Positions 31,347 through 45,105 of a DNA stretch of 64,000 bases are shown here, in pieces; position 1 is the first letter of the stretch, and the number at the start of each line of letters is the position of its first letter. The DNA lies in contig NC_042532.1 in the NCBI RefSeq assembly GCF_900963305.1, positions 15,650,707 through 15,714,706 of the forward strand. The letters run 5' to 3'. The position numbers and the translations under genes were made by a program. Under the pieces are notes generated by a model that saw nothing but the letters and a program-made list of their open reading frames with translations, was not told where the DNA came from and ran no database searches. This DNA comes from Echeneis naucrates. Lineage: Eukaryota; Chordata; Actinopteri; Carangiformes; Echeneidae.

Positions 31347-31986
31347 TCCTGCACTGTGAACAATCATCTATCCACTGAAAACAATCTCTGCTTGTTCTAA
31401 TAACACAGAAAAATATCTACTTTTCACATCTACACAGTTTGTTTCATGATATGAACTGAAATGATTTGAAACATGAAGATTATTTCTTCAGTTTTCTTGA
31501 ACTTTTCTAAACCTGACAGAGAAACGATCACAGTCTCCTTGTAACAAAGTCACATTTTCCACACTTTAATAGCAGCTGATAAATGGTTGAATGAACTTGT
31601 TGTTTTTTAATGTTAATGATTCATTTTAAGAGTCATTCAAATAAAAATAATGATCTACGTTGAACTCGACAAACAGACAACAAACAGACACATCACACCA
31701 ACCACAGTGGACACAAACTGATCCTTAAATCCTCAGCTGCTCCGCTAATATGAATATTTTCTTGTCTCTGATGATGATATTTAGTGTAAATCCAAGCAGC
31801 ATTATTTCTCCTGATGTTTGTCCCTCGTTGCCTTCAGTCTGTGGAGAGCAGAGAGATCATTTCCATAGAGAGGAGGCTTTGCATCGTCAGCTGATCCTCC
31901 AGTGAAGTGAGAAGGTTTATAGTCCTGTGAGTTCAACACTGCAGGACTCAGATCTGTCAGTCAACACAGCAGAAAGCACAACCACC

Positions 31987-32483
31987 ATGACTCTCATCAC
32001 CATCCTCATCTGGACGCTGGCCTGCTGCTGTTTTCCAGGTTCATTCACTCAGCAACATTTCAGACATGATGTGCTGCCTTTTCTCTTCGTTTCTTTCTGC
32101 TGATAAATGACACATTTGTTTTTGTGTGCAGGATGCAGCGGTCAGGTGACTGTGACTCAGCCTTCAGTAGAGACAGCCAGTCCAGGATCCACCGTCACTC
32201 TGACCTGTAAAACCAGTGAGGATGTTTATAATGATGGTGATGATGATTACATGTTCTGGTACCAACAGAAAACTGGACAGTCTCCAAAGCTCCTGATCAC
32301 ATATGTAAACCAACCTGAATCAGGAACACCAGATCGGTTTAGTGGCAGTGGAAGCGGCTCTGACTTCAGTTTGACCATCAGTGGAGTTCAGACTGAAGAT
32401 GCAGCAGTTTATCACTGTCAGAGTAATCATTACATAAATAGTGCTGCTGTGTTCACACAGTGATTTGTAGTGGTACAAAAACC
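31987..32483 (+). CDS. IgL variable segment V1c, intact
   Basis: Leader 31987-32038, V exon 32132-32455, heptamer 32456-32462, nonamer 32475-32483. Octamer-like element at 31877-31884. CDR1 [12 protein letters not shown] is acidic; CDR2 region TYVNQPE; CDR3 [11 protein letters not shown]. Framework 3 has SGSGSGSDF where most siblings have SGSGSRSDF, shared only with V1f, its partner in the second duplication copy. It begins 640 bp right of the J2 signal and faces away from it. Confidence 0.93.
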
Positions 32484-33040
32484 TCCCTCAGCCAGATGCA
32501 GAGACACTGAGCTGTTAGAGCAGGAAGAGACTCTGACACAGACCGCTGAACACAGAGCTGACAGTAAACCCACCAAGCACCAAATACACATTAAAAACTT
32601 CCAACAACCGGCTTTATGAAATGTTGATATATGAGCAACAACCAAACCTTCTACAGTTCAGTCAGGTCGATCTGAATCTCCACGAGAGCATCAAATCATT
32701 CAGCCATTATTTCTGATAAATTATAAATAAACTATAAATTAGAAGTAACAAAGTGCTGTACTTAAGTAACATTGTGAGGCAGAAACGTGATGTTTGAATA
32801 CTCTACAAACCGGATAACTTAAAGTCTGATGTCTTCTCTCTCATCAAAATTTCAGATTTTAACCACATAATGAAGTATAAAATCAGTTTTCACCATCAAT
32901 TAGAAAAAAGAGTGATATATTTTATCATGTTCACATGTTCAACAAGTGTCCTCGTTTAATTTTTCACTTTGGATTTCTTAAATGAAACATTTCCAACATG
33001 AAGTGAAATCTCTTACTGTGGATAAATAAATGATGTCCAC

Positions 33041-33117
33041 AGTGTCTGATGAGTTTGGTGCCTCCACCGAACGTGTTCCACAGAGATTGAAGTCAGTGAA
33101 GTCATTGTACAAAACAA
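33041..33117 (-). pseudogene. Stray J segment a with altered splice donor
   Basis: J-like 38-bp stretch 33078-33041 reads [10 protein letters not shown] then RH. Its signal has heptamer CTCTGTG (33079-33085 on +; consensus CACTGTG), an exact 23-bp spacer and nonamer TTGTTTTGT (33109-33117). Where other J have donor GTAAGT this one has GTGGAC. A possible later donor, GTAAGA, lies about 26 bp downstream in an open frame. No constant exon lies between it and V1c, so it has no close partner. Confidence 0.75.
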
Positions 33118-33712
33118 TGAACACAAAATCCGCTGACATTTGAAACATATCAGCACAACAGTGACATGAAGAAATAGAGAAAAGGCTTTGTCTTCAGCAG
33201 GAGAATATTTTCATGGAATCGATTTTGGAAACAATCAGGCGGATGAATTTACAGTCTCAGCTTTGAATCAAGTTCTTTATGGACGCCACAGAAACATCAA
33301 CAGCATCGCTGTTACAGGTTTCATATAAAGGCACACATCATCACTGATGAACACTTATCAGCTGTTTTCTGAAGGAAATATTCACATGCGACTGAGGTGA
33401 ATTGAAATAAAACTACACAAAGGAATTTAGTGGAGCCCGATGACCGACTGAATGAAGTCCGATGAAAAATCAAATCTTATGGTGACCTCGGCCTGATAAG
33501 AGATTTAACCTCACTGATGTAACTGTCCCGGCAGGCAGAGTCTCTCACGTTGAATCAGTCAAACACGTTCTCTCCTCACACGTACACCTGAATTTGTTTG
33601 ACCGTGCACGTTGTGTTTTGAATGATTGCTGTGCGTCACTGCCCCTGCAGCAGTTTAAGAAGAAGCACTCAGATGAGCGTGCACAGTCTCTCTGACAGAG
33701 ATATTCGGGACC

Positions 33713-34203
33713 ATGATGATGTCACTGACCCCACTGCTGGCCTCGCTGCTGCTCGCTCTTCGAGGTGAGACGTGGCTCCAGTCTCAATCTGATGAGTGTC
33801 CGTTAAATGCATTCCCGTCTCTATATGTGTTCCTTACTGTCATTTTGAGTTAAAGCTGTGTTTCATTTCCAGGTTCAGGCGCCAGTTCTTCTGTGACTCA
33901 GTCTCCTGCAACAAAGGCTGTTGCTTTGGGGGAGAGTGTCTCTCTGACTTGTACAGCCAGTACAGGAGTCGATGATGATCTCAGCTGGTACCTGCTCAGA
34001 TCTGGCCAGAGTCCTAAACTGCTGTTTTATAAAATAAATAAACCAGGATCTAATACGCCCAGTCATTTCAGCAGCAGTGGATCTGAACCTAGATTCACTC
34101 TGACGATCAGCAGATTTCAGGCTGAAGATGCAGGAGATTATTACTGTATGGGAGTATATAGGGGCCCAGAGTTCACACAGTGATACAGAGTGGTACAAAA
34201 ACC
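33713..34203 (+). CDS. IgL variable segment V2a, second V family, intact
   Basis: Leader 33713-33764 (MMMSLTPLLASLLLALRG), intron of 108 bp, V exon 33873-34175. Frameworks: SSSVTQSPATKAVALGESVS, LTCTAS with Cys, [18 protein letters not shown] with Trp, FTLTISRFQAEDAGDYYC. CDR1 has VDDD; CDR3 MGVYRGPEF. The signal is CACAGTG (34176-34182), a 12-bp spacer and ACAAAAACC (34195-34203). Three Met codons open the frame; the first is taken. No octamer was obvious upstream. A 171-residue open frame on the other strand is an artefact. Family placement kappa-like; it is diverged from V1. Confidence 0.9.
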
Positions 34204-34744
34204 TCATACAGATGGTCCACAGATAGATTTCTCTGCTGCAGCTGTTGCTTTCTGCAGCAGACGATGACATGGAAGACTGCTCCGCTGAACACACTGAAGT
34301 ATTTTCTGCACACCTTTCATCTGAACTAGATCCCCGCCAGAGCGAGCTCTCATATGAAACACAGAAAACATGTTGTTCACTCGTTGACACAATCAGTCCA
34401 AAGTGGTATGAAGTGTGATTTGTAATGTCAGTTTAATCAGAGAATTCAATGTGCAGTATAAATTAAACTTGAGGGAATAGTGGAGTTAAATATTCAACTA
34501 AAGCTTTTCATTTTATGTAATTTAGTTTTCAATGGAGTTTAAAATACAAATAAAATGAACTATTTCATGAATCAATTTTGCATCAGCAGTTTTATCAAAT
34601 TATTATAAGTAACCATTAGAACCCATTCTAAAATTACATACAATGGCTTTAAAGATATCTCCAAAATGTGGCTAAATCACAAAATCCAAATCATTCTGCA
34701 GATGAATCCATATGTGAAACTGTGACAGGTTTTGTTTTTCACAA

Positions 34745-35218
34745 TTAAAAATGTACTTGATATTTTTGATGCTTTTCATTCATCAAAAATGATGGTAACG
34801 CTCACAATTCTGAAGAAAATTTAAAGTATCACAATTATTTTGATGCTTTTTTCACACAATGGGAGCAATACATGAACCATATGTATATATATGCTTTGAA
34901 ACAATAGTTGTTTCCATGGGACAGTTTTTAAGTTTCCATTCAAAGAAATGATGGAGTTTCCAAAAGTCAAAATTTCAGTCAAAGCAAAAGAAGTCAGATT
35001 TACATTAAGATCCGGGGTTAAAATTGAGGACGAGTAAAAATGAAACACTCCACAGTAAAAAAAATGACAACCAGACATGAAATTAAATCACTAAATGTTT
35101 ATTTCTCTTGCAAAAGAACCAAAATACGGCAAGTGAGGGAAATAATGAAGAAATGTTCAGGTAAGGATGCAAAGCTGCATAAAATCTAAATGGTAACAGA
35201 TAACACGGGAATCGAACA
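34745..35218 (-). pseudogene. CL1 relic a: 3' end of a deleted constant gene
   Basis: This stretch matches the sequence beyond the CL1 stop codon (about 26645-27095), including its AATAAA (35097-35102), but at about 35218 it jumps straight to the sequence that lies before V1b (28507 onward). The CL1 exon and J1 are therefore missing: about 1.4 kb was deleted. No coding part remains. Confidence 0.8.
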
Positions 35219-35556
35219 CATCTACATTGAACTTGACAAACAGACAACAAACAGACACATCACACCAACCACAGTGGACACAAACTGATCCTTAAATCCT
35301 CAGCGGCTCTGCTAATATGAATATTTTCTTCTCTCTGATGAAGATGATATTTAGTGTAAATCCAAGCAGCATTATTTCTCCTGATGTTTGTCCCTCGTTG
35401 CCTTCAGTCTGTGGAGAGCAGAGAGATCATTTCCATAGAGAGGAGGCTTTGCATCGTCAGCTGATCCTCCAGTGAAGTGAGAAGGTTTATAGTCCTGTGA
35501 GTTCAACACTGCAGGACTCAGATCTGTCAGTCAACACAGCAGAAAGCACAACCACC

Positions 35557-36044
35557 ATGACTCTCATCACCATCCTCATCTGGACGCTGGCCTGCTGCTG
35601 TTTTCCAGGTTCATTCACTCAGCAACATTTCAGACATGATGTGCTGCCTTTTCTCTTCGTTTCTTTCTGCTGATAAATGACACATTTGTTTTTGTGTGCA
35701 GGATGCAGCGGTCAGGTGACTGTGACTCAGCCTTCAGTAGAGACAGCCAGTCCAGGATCCACCGTCACTCTGACCTGTAAAACCAGCCGGGATGTTTATG
35801 GCAATAATTACATGTTCTGGTACCAACAGAAATCTGGACAGTCTCCAAAGCTCCTGATAAAATTTGCAAACCAACCTGAATCAGGAACACCAGCTCGGTT
35901 TAGCGGCAGTGGAAGCCGCTCTGACTTCAGTTTGACCATCAATGGAGTTCAGACTGAAGATGCAGCAGTTTATTACTGTCAGAGTTATCATGAGATAAAT
36001 AGTGCTGCTGTGTTCACACAGTGATTTGTAGTGGTACAAAAACC
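35557..36044 (+). CDS. IgL variable segment V1d, intact
   Basis: Leader 35557-35608, V exon 35702-36016, heptamer 36017-36023, nonamer 36036-36044. Octamer-like element at 35447-35454. CDR1 DVYGNNYMF as in V1b and V1g; CDR2 region KFANQPE is unique to this copy (Ala for Val); CDR3 [11 protein letters not shown] equals V1a. Framework 3 has TINGVQ where siblings have TISGVQ. It faces CL2b. Confidence 0.93.
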
Positions 36045-36769
36045 TCCCTCAGCCAGATGCAGAGACACTGAGCTGTTAGAGCAGGAAGAGACTCTGACAC
36101 AGACCGCTGAACACAGAGCTGACAGTAAACCCACCAAGCACTTCCTATAAAGTCACGTTCAAGTTTATTACTTTACTAACATATTCTTCATTTTTATGTG
36201 ATGTGATGATATTTCAGAAATATCCTCATGACATTCACCCTCCCAGATTTTCATCATCCACTTAAAAAAAATGAGGTAGATGAACAGATATATATGTAGA
36301 AAATGTAAATAAATAATTTTCCTTCAACGAGTTAAAGTCAGCATCACGTTTGCTTTCCATTACGATTTCACCTCCTTTACCTGTTTGGATTTGTTCACTC
36401 AGATAATAAAAAGTGGAGTCATTTTAGTTTTGACACATTTGTTTGACTCCAAGGTTTTTCATTCTCTACAGACCAGATCCAGTTACAGTCAGATTAACAA
36501 AGATGGAAAACTAAACACCAAAACAATTCACCATGTTGTCTTTGAATTAAAACTTTATTAGCAAAAGCAGGAGACATGAACGTTATCAGTTATGAAGCAC
36601 AGTCACATCCACTCAGCTCTACACGTGGCTCTCTAACTGTTTGCAGCAGTGCTGTTCTCTGACACACAAAGCTTCACCTTCTTCTACACATTACACAACA
36701 TTAAAATGGATTTTGATCAGAGCAGCTCCTCCTGCTCCCCCCAGAGTGACCTCCTGTCCTGGGCTTCAG

Positions 36770-37098
36770 TCAGACTCTCTTGCCTCCACACTGGCTTCTG
36801 TGAATGGACTTGATCTGGCTGTTACCATGATGGAGGACCTTACAGGAGTACAGCTCTCCTTCCATCCAGCGCTCCCGGCTCAGGCTCAGGATGCTGCTGC
36901 TGCTGTACAGTCCGCTCTTCTCCTCCTCTGAGCTGGTCCGGACCCCCTCCGTCAGCTGTACGCCGTCCACCTCCCAGCTCACCACGGCTCCCTCAGGAGA
37001 GTAGCCAGACAGGAGGCAGGCCAGGGTGGCCGAGCCCCCGGAGAGCTGCTCAGAGGGCGGGGGGAGCAGAGAGACTGAGGGCCTGACCATGGAGCCAG
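36770..37098 (-). CDS. IgL constant exon CL2b
   Basis: Encodes the same protein as CL2a from junction Ser to GGKRV. Polyadenylation signal AATAAA at 36554-36559. Preceded on its strand by J3, with an 892-bp intron. Confidence 0.92.
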
Positions 37099-37949
37099 CT
37101 GGAGGGGAGAGCAGAGACACACAAGGAGCAGAATGACGTCCACTGAAGGTCACACAGCTGAACAGGACACAGTTACTATTCAGGACTGAAGTTAACATGA
37201 CTGTGGATCAGGTGGGAGTCATCATACAGTGATCAGACAGAGAAGCAGCACGGGGCTGAACAAATAAATACATTTGCCATGTTTTGAACAATTTCTCTAC
37301 AAATGAATGACTGTCAGTCTGCATCCCTCTGAATCAACAGCAATGAGACAATAAGCTGATATTTAGCTTGATGGAAAAATATCACAGTGATCATGAAATT
37401 AAAGGTTGGTATGCGTTTTATAATGTGTGATATTAAATAAGTCGGATCTGAAAAGATTTTCTTTGTTGGAAAATGTCACATCTGTGCACAGTGAAAGACT
37501 TTGTCATCTGCTTGTTTCGCTTCCTTTTCACTACATCAAATCAACGAACTGTGAACGCAAAATAAAATCTGGACTGAATTAATGTGTAAAGTCACTCACT
37601 TCTCTCGTCAACATGATATATTTAACTAAGTAATATATTTAACACTTGTTAAAATTTTGATATAAAAAAGAAGCTGTAGGATGAAATGTTAAAAATGTTA
37701 CAGTGTGCCTCACATACATTTTTACAAAAAAACATCACATTTCACACGGAAAATATGCAAATTTAAAATGGATAGAATAAAGAGAAATTTGACATAATTT
37801 CACACAAATTTAATCATAAATCATCTGTGACACTTAATTAAATGGAGTCGAAGAAATCATCAAGACAAATTATGGAAAATATGAAAATTGGTTAAAATAC
37901 GTGAAAATAAAATTTAGGATGATGACCTTCTGAAGTAGATTATCACTTA

Positions 37950-38084
<135 letters not shown>

Positions 38085-38707
38085 TCATCTATCCACTGAA
38101 AACAATCTCTGCTTGTTCTGATAACACAGAAAAATATCTACTTTTCACATCTACACAGTTTGTTTCATGATATGAACTGAAATGATTTGAAACATGAAGA
38201 TTATTTCTTCAGTTTTCTTGAACTTTTCTAAACCTGACAGAGAAACGATCACAGTCTCCTTGTAACAAAGTCACATTTTCCACAGTTTAATAGCAGCTGA
38301 TAAATGGTTGAATGAACTTGTTGTTTTTTAATGTTAATGATTCATTTTAAGAGTCATTCAAATAAAAATAATGATCTACGTTGAACTCGACAAACAGACA
38401 ACAAACAGACACATCACACCAACCACAGTGGACACAAACTGATCCTTAAATCCTCAGCTGCTCCGCTAATATGAATATTTTCTTGTCTCTGATGATGATA
38501 TTTAGTGTAAATCCAAGCAGCATTATTTCTCCTGATGTTTGTCCCTCGTTGCCTTCAGTCTGTGGAGAGCAGAGAGATCATTTCCATAGAGAGGAGGCTT
38601 TGCATCGTCAGCTGATCCTCCAGTGAAGTGAGAAGGTTTATAGTCCTGTGAGTTCAACACTGCAGGACTCAGATCTGTCAGTCAACACAGCAGAAAGCAC
38701 AACCACC

Positions 38708-39207
38708 ATGACTCTCATCACCATCCTCATCTGGACGCTGGCCTGCTGCTGTTTTCCAGGTTCATTCACTCAGCAACATTTCAGACATGATGTGCTGCCT
38801 TTTCTCTTCGTTTCTTTCTGCTGATAAATGACACATTTGTTTTTGTGTGCAGGATGCAGCGGTCAGGTGACTGTGACTCAGCCTTCAGTAAAGACAGCCA
38901 GTCCAGGATCCACCGTCACTCTGACCTGTAAAACCAGCCGGGATGTTTATAGATGGAGCGATGGTGATCAGGGTATGTTCTGGTACCAACAGAAATCTGG
39001 ACAGTCTCCAAAGCTCCTGATAAAATATGTAAACCAACGTGTATCAGGAACACCAGATCGGTTTAGTGGCAGTGGAAGCCGCTCTGACTTCAGTTTGACC
39101 ATCAGTGGAGTTCAGACTGAAGATGCAGCAGTTTATCACTGTCAGAGCTTACATGAGATAAATGATGACTGGGTGTTCACACAGTGATTTGTAGTGGTAC
39201 AAAAACC
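38708..39207 (+). CDS. IgL variable segment V1e, intact
   Basis: Leader 38708-38759, V exon 38853-39179, heptamer 39180-39186, nonamer 39199-39207. Octamer-like element at 38598-38605. CDR1 [13 protein letters not shown] is the long basic-then-acidic type shared only with V1h. CDR3 [11 protein letters not shown] is unique, the most divergent in the set. Framework 1 has SVKTASPG (Lys for Glu). It faces CL2c. Confidence 0.93.
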
Positions 39208-39933
39208 TCCCTCAGCCAGATGCAGAGACACTGAGCTGTTAGAGCAGGAAGAGACTCTGACACAGACCGCTGAACACAGAGCTGACAGTAAACCCACCAA
39301 GCACTTCCTATAAAGTCACGTTCAAGTTTATTACTTTACTCACATATTCTTCATTTTAATGTGATGTGATGATATTTCAGAAATATCCTCATGACATTCA
39401 CCCTCCCAGATTTTCATCATCCACTTAAAAAAAAATGAGGTAAATGAACAGATATATATATAGAAAATGTAAATAAATAATTTTCCTTAAACGAGTTAAA
39501 GTCAGCATCACGTTTGCTTTCCATTACGATTTCACCTCCTTTACCTGTTTGGATTTGTTCACTCAGATAATGAAAAGTGGAGTCATTTTAGTTTTGACAC
39601 ATTTGTTTGACTCCAAGGTTTTTCATTCTCTACAGACCAGATCCAGTTACAGTCAGATCAACAAAGACGGAAAACTAAACACCAAAACAATTCACCGTGT
39701 TGTCTTTGAATTAAAACTTTATTAGCAAAAGCAGGAGACATGAACGTTATCAGTTATGAAGCACAGTCACATCCACTCAGCTCTACACGTGGCTCTCTAA
39801 CTGTTTGCAGCAGTGCTGTTCTCTGACACACAAAGCTTCACCTTCTTCTACACATTACACAACATTAAAATGGATTTTGATCAGAGCAGCTCCTCCTGCT
39901 CCCCCCAGAGTGACCTCCTGTCCTGGGCTTCAG

Positions 39934-40262
39934 TCAGACTCTCTTGCCTCCACACTGGCTTCTGTGAATGGACTTGATCTGGCTGTTACCATGATGGAGG
40001 ACCTTACAGGAGTACAGCTCTCCTTCCATCCAGCGCTCCCGGCTCAGGCTCAGGATGCTGCTGCTGCTGTACAGTCCGCTCTTCTCCTCCTCTGAGCTGG
40101 TCCGGACCCCCTCCGTCAGCTGTACGCCGTCCACTTCCCAGCTCACCACGGCTCCCTCAGGAGAGTAGCCAGACAGGAGGCAGGCCAGGGTGGCCGAGCC
40201 CCCGGAGAGCTGCTCAGAGGGCGGGGGGAGCAGAGAGACTGAGGGCCTGACCATGGAGCCAG
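39934..40262 (-). CDS. IgL constant exon CL2c
   Basis: Same protein as the other CL2 exons; I noticed one silent base change (CTT for CTC context, in the SWEVD region). Polyadenylation signal at 39718-39723. J4 lies 894 bp before it on the minus strand. Confidence 0.92.
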
Positions 40263-41115
40263 CTGGAGGGGAGAGCAGAGACACACAAGGAGCAGAATGA
40301 CGTCCACTGAAGGTCACACAGCTGAACAGGACACAGTTACTATTCAGGACTGAAGTTAACATGACTGTGGATCAGGTGGGAGTCATCATACAGTGATCAG
40401 ACAGAGAAGCAGCACGGGGCTGAACAAATAAATACATTTGCCATGTTTTGAACAATTTCTCTACAAATTAATGAATCTGTCAGTCTGCATCCCTCTGAAT
40501 CAACAGCAATGAGACAATAAGCTGATATTTAGCTTGATGGAAAAATATCACAGTGATCATGAAATTAAAGGTTGGTATGTGTTTTATCATCTGTGATATT
40601 AAATAAGTCGGATCTGAAAAGATTTTCTTTGTTGGAAAATGTCACATCTGTGCACAGTGAAAGACTTTGTCATCTGCTTGTTTCGCTTCCTTTTCACTGC
40701 ATCAAATCAACGAACTGTGAACGCAAAATAAAATCTGGACTGAATTAATGTGTAAAGTCACTCACTTCTCTCGTCAACATGATATATTTAACTAAGTAAT
40801 ATATTTAACACTTGTTAAAATTTTGATATAAAAAAGAAGCTGTAGGATGAAATGTTAAAAATGTTACAGTGTGCCTCACATACATTTTTACAAAAAAACA
40901 TCACATTTCACACGGAAAATATGCAAATTTAAAATGGATAGAATAAAGAGAAATTTGACATAATTTCACACAAATGTAATCATAAATCATCTGTGACACT
41001 TAATTAAATGGAGTCGAAGAAATCATCAAGACAAATTATGGAACATATGAAAATCGGTTAAAATACGTGAAAATAAAATTTAGGATGATGACCTTCTGAA
41101 GTAGATTATCACTTA

Positions 41116-41250
<135 letters not shown>

Positions 41251-41873
41251 TCATCTATCCACTGAAAACAATCTCTGCTTGTTCTGATAACACAGAAAAA
41301 TATCTACTTTTCACATCTACACAGTTTGTTTCATGATATGAACTGAAATGATTTGAAACATGAAGATTATTTCTTCAGTTTTCTTGAACTTTTCTAAACC
41401 TGACAGAGAAACGATCACAGTCTCCTTGTAACAAAGTCACATTTTCCACACTTTAATAGCAGCTGATAAATGGTTGAATGAACTTGTTGTTTTTTAATGT
41501 TAATGATTCATTTTAAGAGTCATTCAAATAAAAATAATGATCTACGTTGAACTCGACAAACAGACAACAAACAGACACATCACACCAACCACAGTGGACA
41601 CAAACTGATCCTTAAATCCTCAGCTGCTCCGCTAATATGAATATTTTCTTGTCTCTGATGATGATATTTAGTGTAAATCCAAGCAGCATTATTTCTCCTG
41701 ATGTTTGTCCCTCGTTGCCTTCAGTCTGTGGAGAGCAGAGAGATCATTTCCATAGAGAGGAGGCTTTGCATCGTCAGCTGATCCTCCAGTGAAGTGAGAA
41801 GGTTTATAGTCCTGTGAGTTCAACACTGCAGGACTCAGATCTGTCAGTCAACACAGCAGAAAGCACAACCACC

Positions 41874-42370
41874 ATGACTCTCATCACCATCCTCATCTGG
41901 ACGCTGGCCTGCTGCTGTTTTCCAGGTTCATTCACTCAGCAACATTTCAGACATGATGTGCTGCCTTTTCTCTTCGTTTCTTTCTGCTGATAAATGACAC
42001 ATTTGTTTTTGTGTGCAGGATGCAGCGGTCAGGTGACTGTGACTCAGCCTTCAGTAGAGACAGCCAGTCCAGGATCCACCGTCACTCTGACCTGTAAAAC
42101 CAGTGAGGATGTTTATAATGATGGTGATTATGATTACATGTTCTGGTACCAACAGAAATCTGGACAGTCTCCAAAGCTCCTGATCACATATGTAAACCAA
42201 CCTGAATCAGAAACACCAGATCGGTTTAGTGGCAGTGGAAGCGGCTCTGACTTCAGTTTGACCATCAGTGGAGTTCAGACTGAAGATGCTGCAGTTTATC
42301 ACTGTCAGAGTAATCATGTCATAAATAGTGCTGCTGTGTTCACACAGTGATTTGTAGTCGTACAAAAACC
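41874..42370 (+). CDS. IgL variable segment V1f, intact
   Basis: Leader 41874-41925, V exon 42019-42342, heptamer 42343-42349, nonamer 42362-42370. Octamer-like element at 41764-41771. CDR1 [15 protein letters not shown]2 region TYVNQPE followed by SETP where siblings have SGTP; CDR3 [11 protein letters not shown]. Framework 3 SGSGSGSDF as in V1c, its positional partner. Confidence 0.93.
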
Positions 42371-42927
42371 TCCCTCAGCCAGATGCAGAGACACTGAGCT
42401 GTTAGAGCAGGAAGAGACTCTGACACAGACCGCTGAACACAGAGCTGACAGTAAACCCACCAAGCACCAAATACACATTAAAAACTTCCAACAACCGGCT
42501 TTATGAAATGTTGATATATGAGCAACAACCAAACCTTCTACAGTTCAGTCAGGTCGATCTGAATCTCCACGAGAGCATCAAATCATTCAGCCATTATTTC
42601 TGATAAATTATAAATAAACTATAAATTAGAAGTAACAAAGTGCTGTACTTAAGTAACATTGTGAGGCAGAAACGTGATGTTTGAATACTCTACAAACCTG
42701 ATAACTTAAAGTCTGATGTCTTCTCTCTCATCAAAATTTCAGATTTTAACCACATAATGAAGTATAAAATCAGTTTTTACCATCAATTAGAAAAAAGAGT
42801 GATATATTTTATCATGTTCACATGTTCAACAAGTGTCCTCGTTTAATTTTTCACTTTGGATTTCTTAAATGAAACATTTCCAACATGAAGTGAAATCTCT
42901 TACTGTGGATAAATAAATGATGTCCAC

Positions 42928-43004
42928 AGTGTCTGATGAGTTTGGTGCCTCCACCGAACGTGTTCCACAGAGACTGAAGTCAGTGAAGTCATTGTACAAA
43001 ACAG
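42928..43004 (-). pseudogene. Stray J segment b with altered splice donor
   Basis: Positional partner of stray J-a. J-like stretch 42965-42928, heptamer CTCTGTG (42966-42972 on +), 23-bp spacer, nonamer CTGTTTTGT (42996-43004), donor position again GTGGAC. The J stretch and heptamer match copy a, so those changes predate the 9.9-kb duplication. Confidence 0.75.
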
Positions 43005-43599
43005 TGAACACAAAATCCGCTGACATTTGAAACATATCAGCACAACAGTGACATGAAGAAATAGAGAAAAGGCTTTGTCTTCAGCAGGAGAATATTTTCA
43101 TGGAATCGATTTTGGAAACAATCAGGCGGATGAATTTACAGTCTCAGCTTTGAATCAAGTTCTTTATGGACGCAACAGAAACATCAACAGCATCACTGTT
43201 ACAGGTTTCATATAAAGGCACACATCATCACTGATGAACACTTATCAGCTGTTTTCTGAAGGAAATATTCACATGCGACTGAGGTGAATTGAAATAAAAC
43301 TACACAAAGGAATTTAGTGGAGCCCGATGACCGACTGAATGAAGTCCGATGAAAAATCAAATCTTATGGTGACCTCGGCCTGATAAGAGATTTAACCTCA
43401 CTGATGTAACTGTCCCGGCAGGCAGAGTCTCTCACGTTGAATCAGTCAAACACGTTCTCTCCTCACACGTACACCTGAATTTGTTTGACCGTGCACGTTG
43501 TGTTTTGAATGATTGCTGTGCGTCACTGCCCCTGCAGCAGTTTAAGAAGAAGCACTCAGATGAGCGTGCACAGTCTCTCTGACAGAGATATTCGGGACC

Positions 43600-44090
43600 A
43601 TGATGATGTCACTGACCCCACTGCTGGCCTCGCTGCTGCTCGCTCTTCGAGGTGAGACGTGGCTCCAGTCTCAATCTGATGAGTGTCCGTTAAATGCATT
43701 CCCGTCTCTATATGTGTTCCTTACTGTCATTTTGAGTTAAAGCTGTGTTTCATTTCCAGGTTCAGGCGCCAGTTCTTCTGTGACTCAGTCTCCTGCAACA
43801 AAGGCTGTTGCTTTGGGGGAGAGTGTCTCTCTGACTTGTACAGCCAGTACAGGAGTCGATGATGATCTCAGCTGGTACCTGCTCAGATCTGGCCAGAGTC
43901 CTAAACTGCTGTTTTATAAAATAAATAAACCAGGATCTAATACGCCCAGTCATTTCAGCAGCAGTGGATCTGAACCTAGATTCACTCTGACGATCAGCAG
44001 ATTTCAGGCTGAAGATGCAGGAGATTATTACTGTATGGGAGTATATAGGGGCCCAGAGTTCACACAGTGATACAGAGTGGTACAAAAACC
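43600..44090 (+). CDS. IgL variable segment V2b, intact
   Basis: Leader 43600-43651, V exon 43760-44062, heptamer 44063-44069, nonamer 44082-44090. The V exon encodes the same residues as V2a throughout, in contrast to the V1 family, whose CDRs differ between the two copies. Confidence 0.9.
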
Positions 44091-44629
44091 TCATACAGAC
44101 GGTCCACAGATAGATTTCTCTGCTGCAGCTGTTGCTTTCTGCAGCAGACGATGACATGGATGACTGCTCCGCTGAACACACTGAAGTATTTTCTGCACAC
44201 CTTTCATCTGAACTAGATCCCCGCCAGAGCGAGCTCTCATATGAAACACAGAAAACATGTTGTTCACTCGTTGACACAATCAGTCCAAAGTGGTATGAAG
44301 TGTGATTTGTAATGTCAGTTTAATCAGAGAATTCAATGTGCAGTATAAATTAAACTTGAGGGAATAGTGGAGTTAAATATTCAACTAAAGCTTTTCATTT
44401 TATGTAATTTAGTTTTCAATGGAGTTTAAAATACAAATAAAATGAACTATTTCATGAATCAATTTTGCATCAGCAGTTTTATCAAATTATTATAAGTAAC
44501 CATTAGAACCCATTCTAAAATTACATACAATGCCTTTAAAGATATCTCCAAAATGTGGCTAAATCACAAAATCCAAATCATTCTGCAGATGAATCCATAT
44601 GTGAAACTGTGACAGGTTTTGTTTTTCAC

Positions 44630-45105
44630 AATTAAAAATGTACTTGATATTTTTGATGCTTTTCATTCATCAAAAATGATGGTAACGCTCACAATTCTGA
44701 AGAAAATTTAAAGTATCACAATTATTTTGATGCTTTTTTCACACAATGGGAGCAATACATGAACCATATGTATATATATGCTTTGAAACAATAGTTGTTT
44801 CCATGGGACAGTTTTTAAGTTTCCATTCAAAGAAATGATGGAGTTTCCAAAAGTCAAAATTTCAGTCAAAGCAAAAGAAGTCAGATTTACATTAAGATCC
44901 GGGGTTAAAATTGAGGACGAGTAAAAATGAAACACTCCACAGTAAAAAAATGACAACCAGACATGAAATTAAATCACTAAATGTTTATTTCTCTTGCAAA
45001 AGAACCAAAATACGGCAAGTGAGGGAAATAATGAAGAAATGTTCAGGTAAGGATGCAAAGCTGCATAAAATCTAAATGGTAACAGATAACATGGGAATCG
45101 AACAC
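44630..45105 (-). pseudogene. CL1 relic b
   Basis: Second copy of the deleted CL1 remnant, with the same junction into sequence upstream of a V1 segment at about 45103. The deletion therefore happened once, before the 9.9-kb duplication. Confidence 0.8.

Noticed and set aside
33875-34390. 171-residue open frame on - across V2a (and its twin at 43762-44277)
   Set aside because: It is antisense to a V exon with clear leader, splice sites and recombination signal; residues show no family features.
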